Source of the DNA: Candidatus Poribacteria bacterium
Lineage (GTDB): Bacteria > Poribacteria > WGA-4E > WGA-3G
Assembly (NCBI GenBank): GCA_028818995.1
Contig: JAPPMR010000526.1
Location: forward strand, 1 to 5,958
Length of the DNA: 5,958 bases
Direction: 5' to 3'
Shown here: one piece after another, positions 5,559-5,958 of the stretch
Layout: each line of letters begins with the position of its first letter
Position numbering within the stretch: position 1 is the first letter of the stretch
Notes under the pieces: generated by a model
The model's input: only the letters and a program-made list of their open reading frames with translations
Database searches by the model: none
Told to the model about the DNA's origin: nothing
Position numbers and translations under genes: made by a program

Positions 5559-5958
5559 ATGGGTTTGTTCTACATTTTTCTATTGCCTTTCCCAGTAATA
5601 GTTGGAATTTTCGTGTATATGTTCCTTTTTTCAGAATTAGATATTCGGAGTTTAAGTTACACAGAAGTCGATAGATTCGGGCGTAGATATCGCAGAAAAT
5701 TATTTCATGCAGGGCGATTTTGCCTTGGGTGTGGTAGAAGGATAATAACAGATATTCCTAAGTGTCCATCGTGTAGTCATGATTTTACAGAGGACAGTGA
5801 AAGGACACAGTCTCATCTTTCAGAATTTTGTATTCGGAGCTTAAGTTACTCAGAAGTCGATAGATTCGGGCGTAGATACCGCAAGAAATTGTTTCGTGCG
5901 GGACGATTTTGCCTTGGGTGTGGTAGAAGGATAATAACAGATATTCCTAAGTGTCCAT
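5559..5958 (+). CDS. Membrane-anchored protein with tandemly duplicated zinc-ribbon module (partial, runs off window)
   Basis: From the ATG at 5559 the frame stays open to the window end (133 codons seen). Residues 1-24 are strongly hydrophobic (MGLFYIFLLPFPVIVGIFVY...), a membrane anchor or uncleaved signal. A 63-residue module then begins (IRSLSYTEVDRFGRRYRRKL, then RFCLGCGRRIITDIPKCPSC) with a CxxC...CxxC zinc-ribbon knuckle pair. A second copy (IRSLSYSEVDRFGRRYRKKL, RFCLGCGRRIITDIPKCP) starts 189 bp later and is cut by the window edge. Of about 12 base differences between copies, about 7 fall in third codon positions and about half are silent, which supports real coding. GGAAG (5548-5552) lies 6 nt before the ATG, a weak ribosome site. 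An in-frame stop at 5502-5504 bounds the frame upstream. The basic segment plus zinc ribbon suggests nucleic-acid or protein binding, but no specific function is recognised. Confidence 0.75.
   Translation, partial: MGLFYIFLLPFPVIVGIFVYMFLFSELDIRSLSYTEVDRFGRRYRRKLFHAGRFCLGCGRRIITDIPKCPSCSHDFTEDSERTQSHLSEFCIRSLSYSEVDRFGRRYRKKLFRAGRFCLGCGRRIITDIPKCP
5632..5958 (+). repeat. 189-bp tandem direct repeat within the zinc-ribbon gene
   Basis: Unit 1 spans 5632-5820 and unit 2 begins at 5821 and is cut off at 5958. By eye there are about 12 mismatches and no gaps over the 138 bp that can be compared. The last 55 bp, covering the first zinc knuckle region, are identical. The period is an exact multiple of three (63 codons), so the duplication keeps the frame. 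Confidence 0.9.

Overview
The window looks like an environmental, moderately AT-rich bacterial genome. Its gene content and style resemble Candidatus Poribacteria or a related PVC/sponge- or plankton-associated lineage: an ECF sigma factor fused through a membrane helix to an Asp-box (BNR/sortilin-like) beta-propeller, next to a phytanoyl-CoA dioxygenase (PhyH)-family gene and a Gfo/Idh/MocA oxidoreductase. The taxonomic guess is inference from gene style; no marker gene is present.

Layout. Positions 1-306 are non-coding and hold two REP-like palindromes, each preceded by GTAGG on the minus strand, and a strong Rho-independent terminator (247-278) for the minus-strand gene. Positions 307-3331 (minus) hold one large locus now split in two frames. 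A 617-aa ECF sigma/TM/propeller protein (1478-3331) stops early, and the rest of its propeller continues in another frame (307-1428, open back to 1497). The break lies in a 20-nt window made of short CT and AT dinucleotide runs. Restoring 2 nt would give one 1008-aa protein. An ECF-type promoter (TGCAAC / CGTCTA) sits about 30-40 nt ahead of the chosen start.

A divergent intergenic region (3332-3537) also carries two tandem extended -10 elements reading rightward into a 266-aa PhyH-family dioxygenase (3538-4338). A 155-nt gap with a third GTAGG-type palindrome leads to a 334-aa Gfo/Idh/MocA dehydrogenase (4494-5498). Finally, a gene beginning at 5559 runs off the window. It encodes an N-terminal membrane helix followed by a 63-residue zinc-ribbon module that is tandemly duplicated (189-bp period).

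How the parts may work together (inference): the sigma fusion resembles a one-piece transmembrane signalling device, with the DNA-programming domain in the cytoplasm and a large propeller outside, and no separate anti-sigma gene in view. It probably transcribes itself. The dioxygenase and dehydrogenase are plausible oxidative small-molecule or sugar/cyclitol catabolism enzymes and could share a transcript. Nothing in the sequence proves that the sigma factor controls them.
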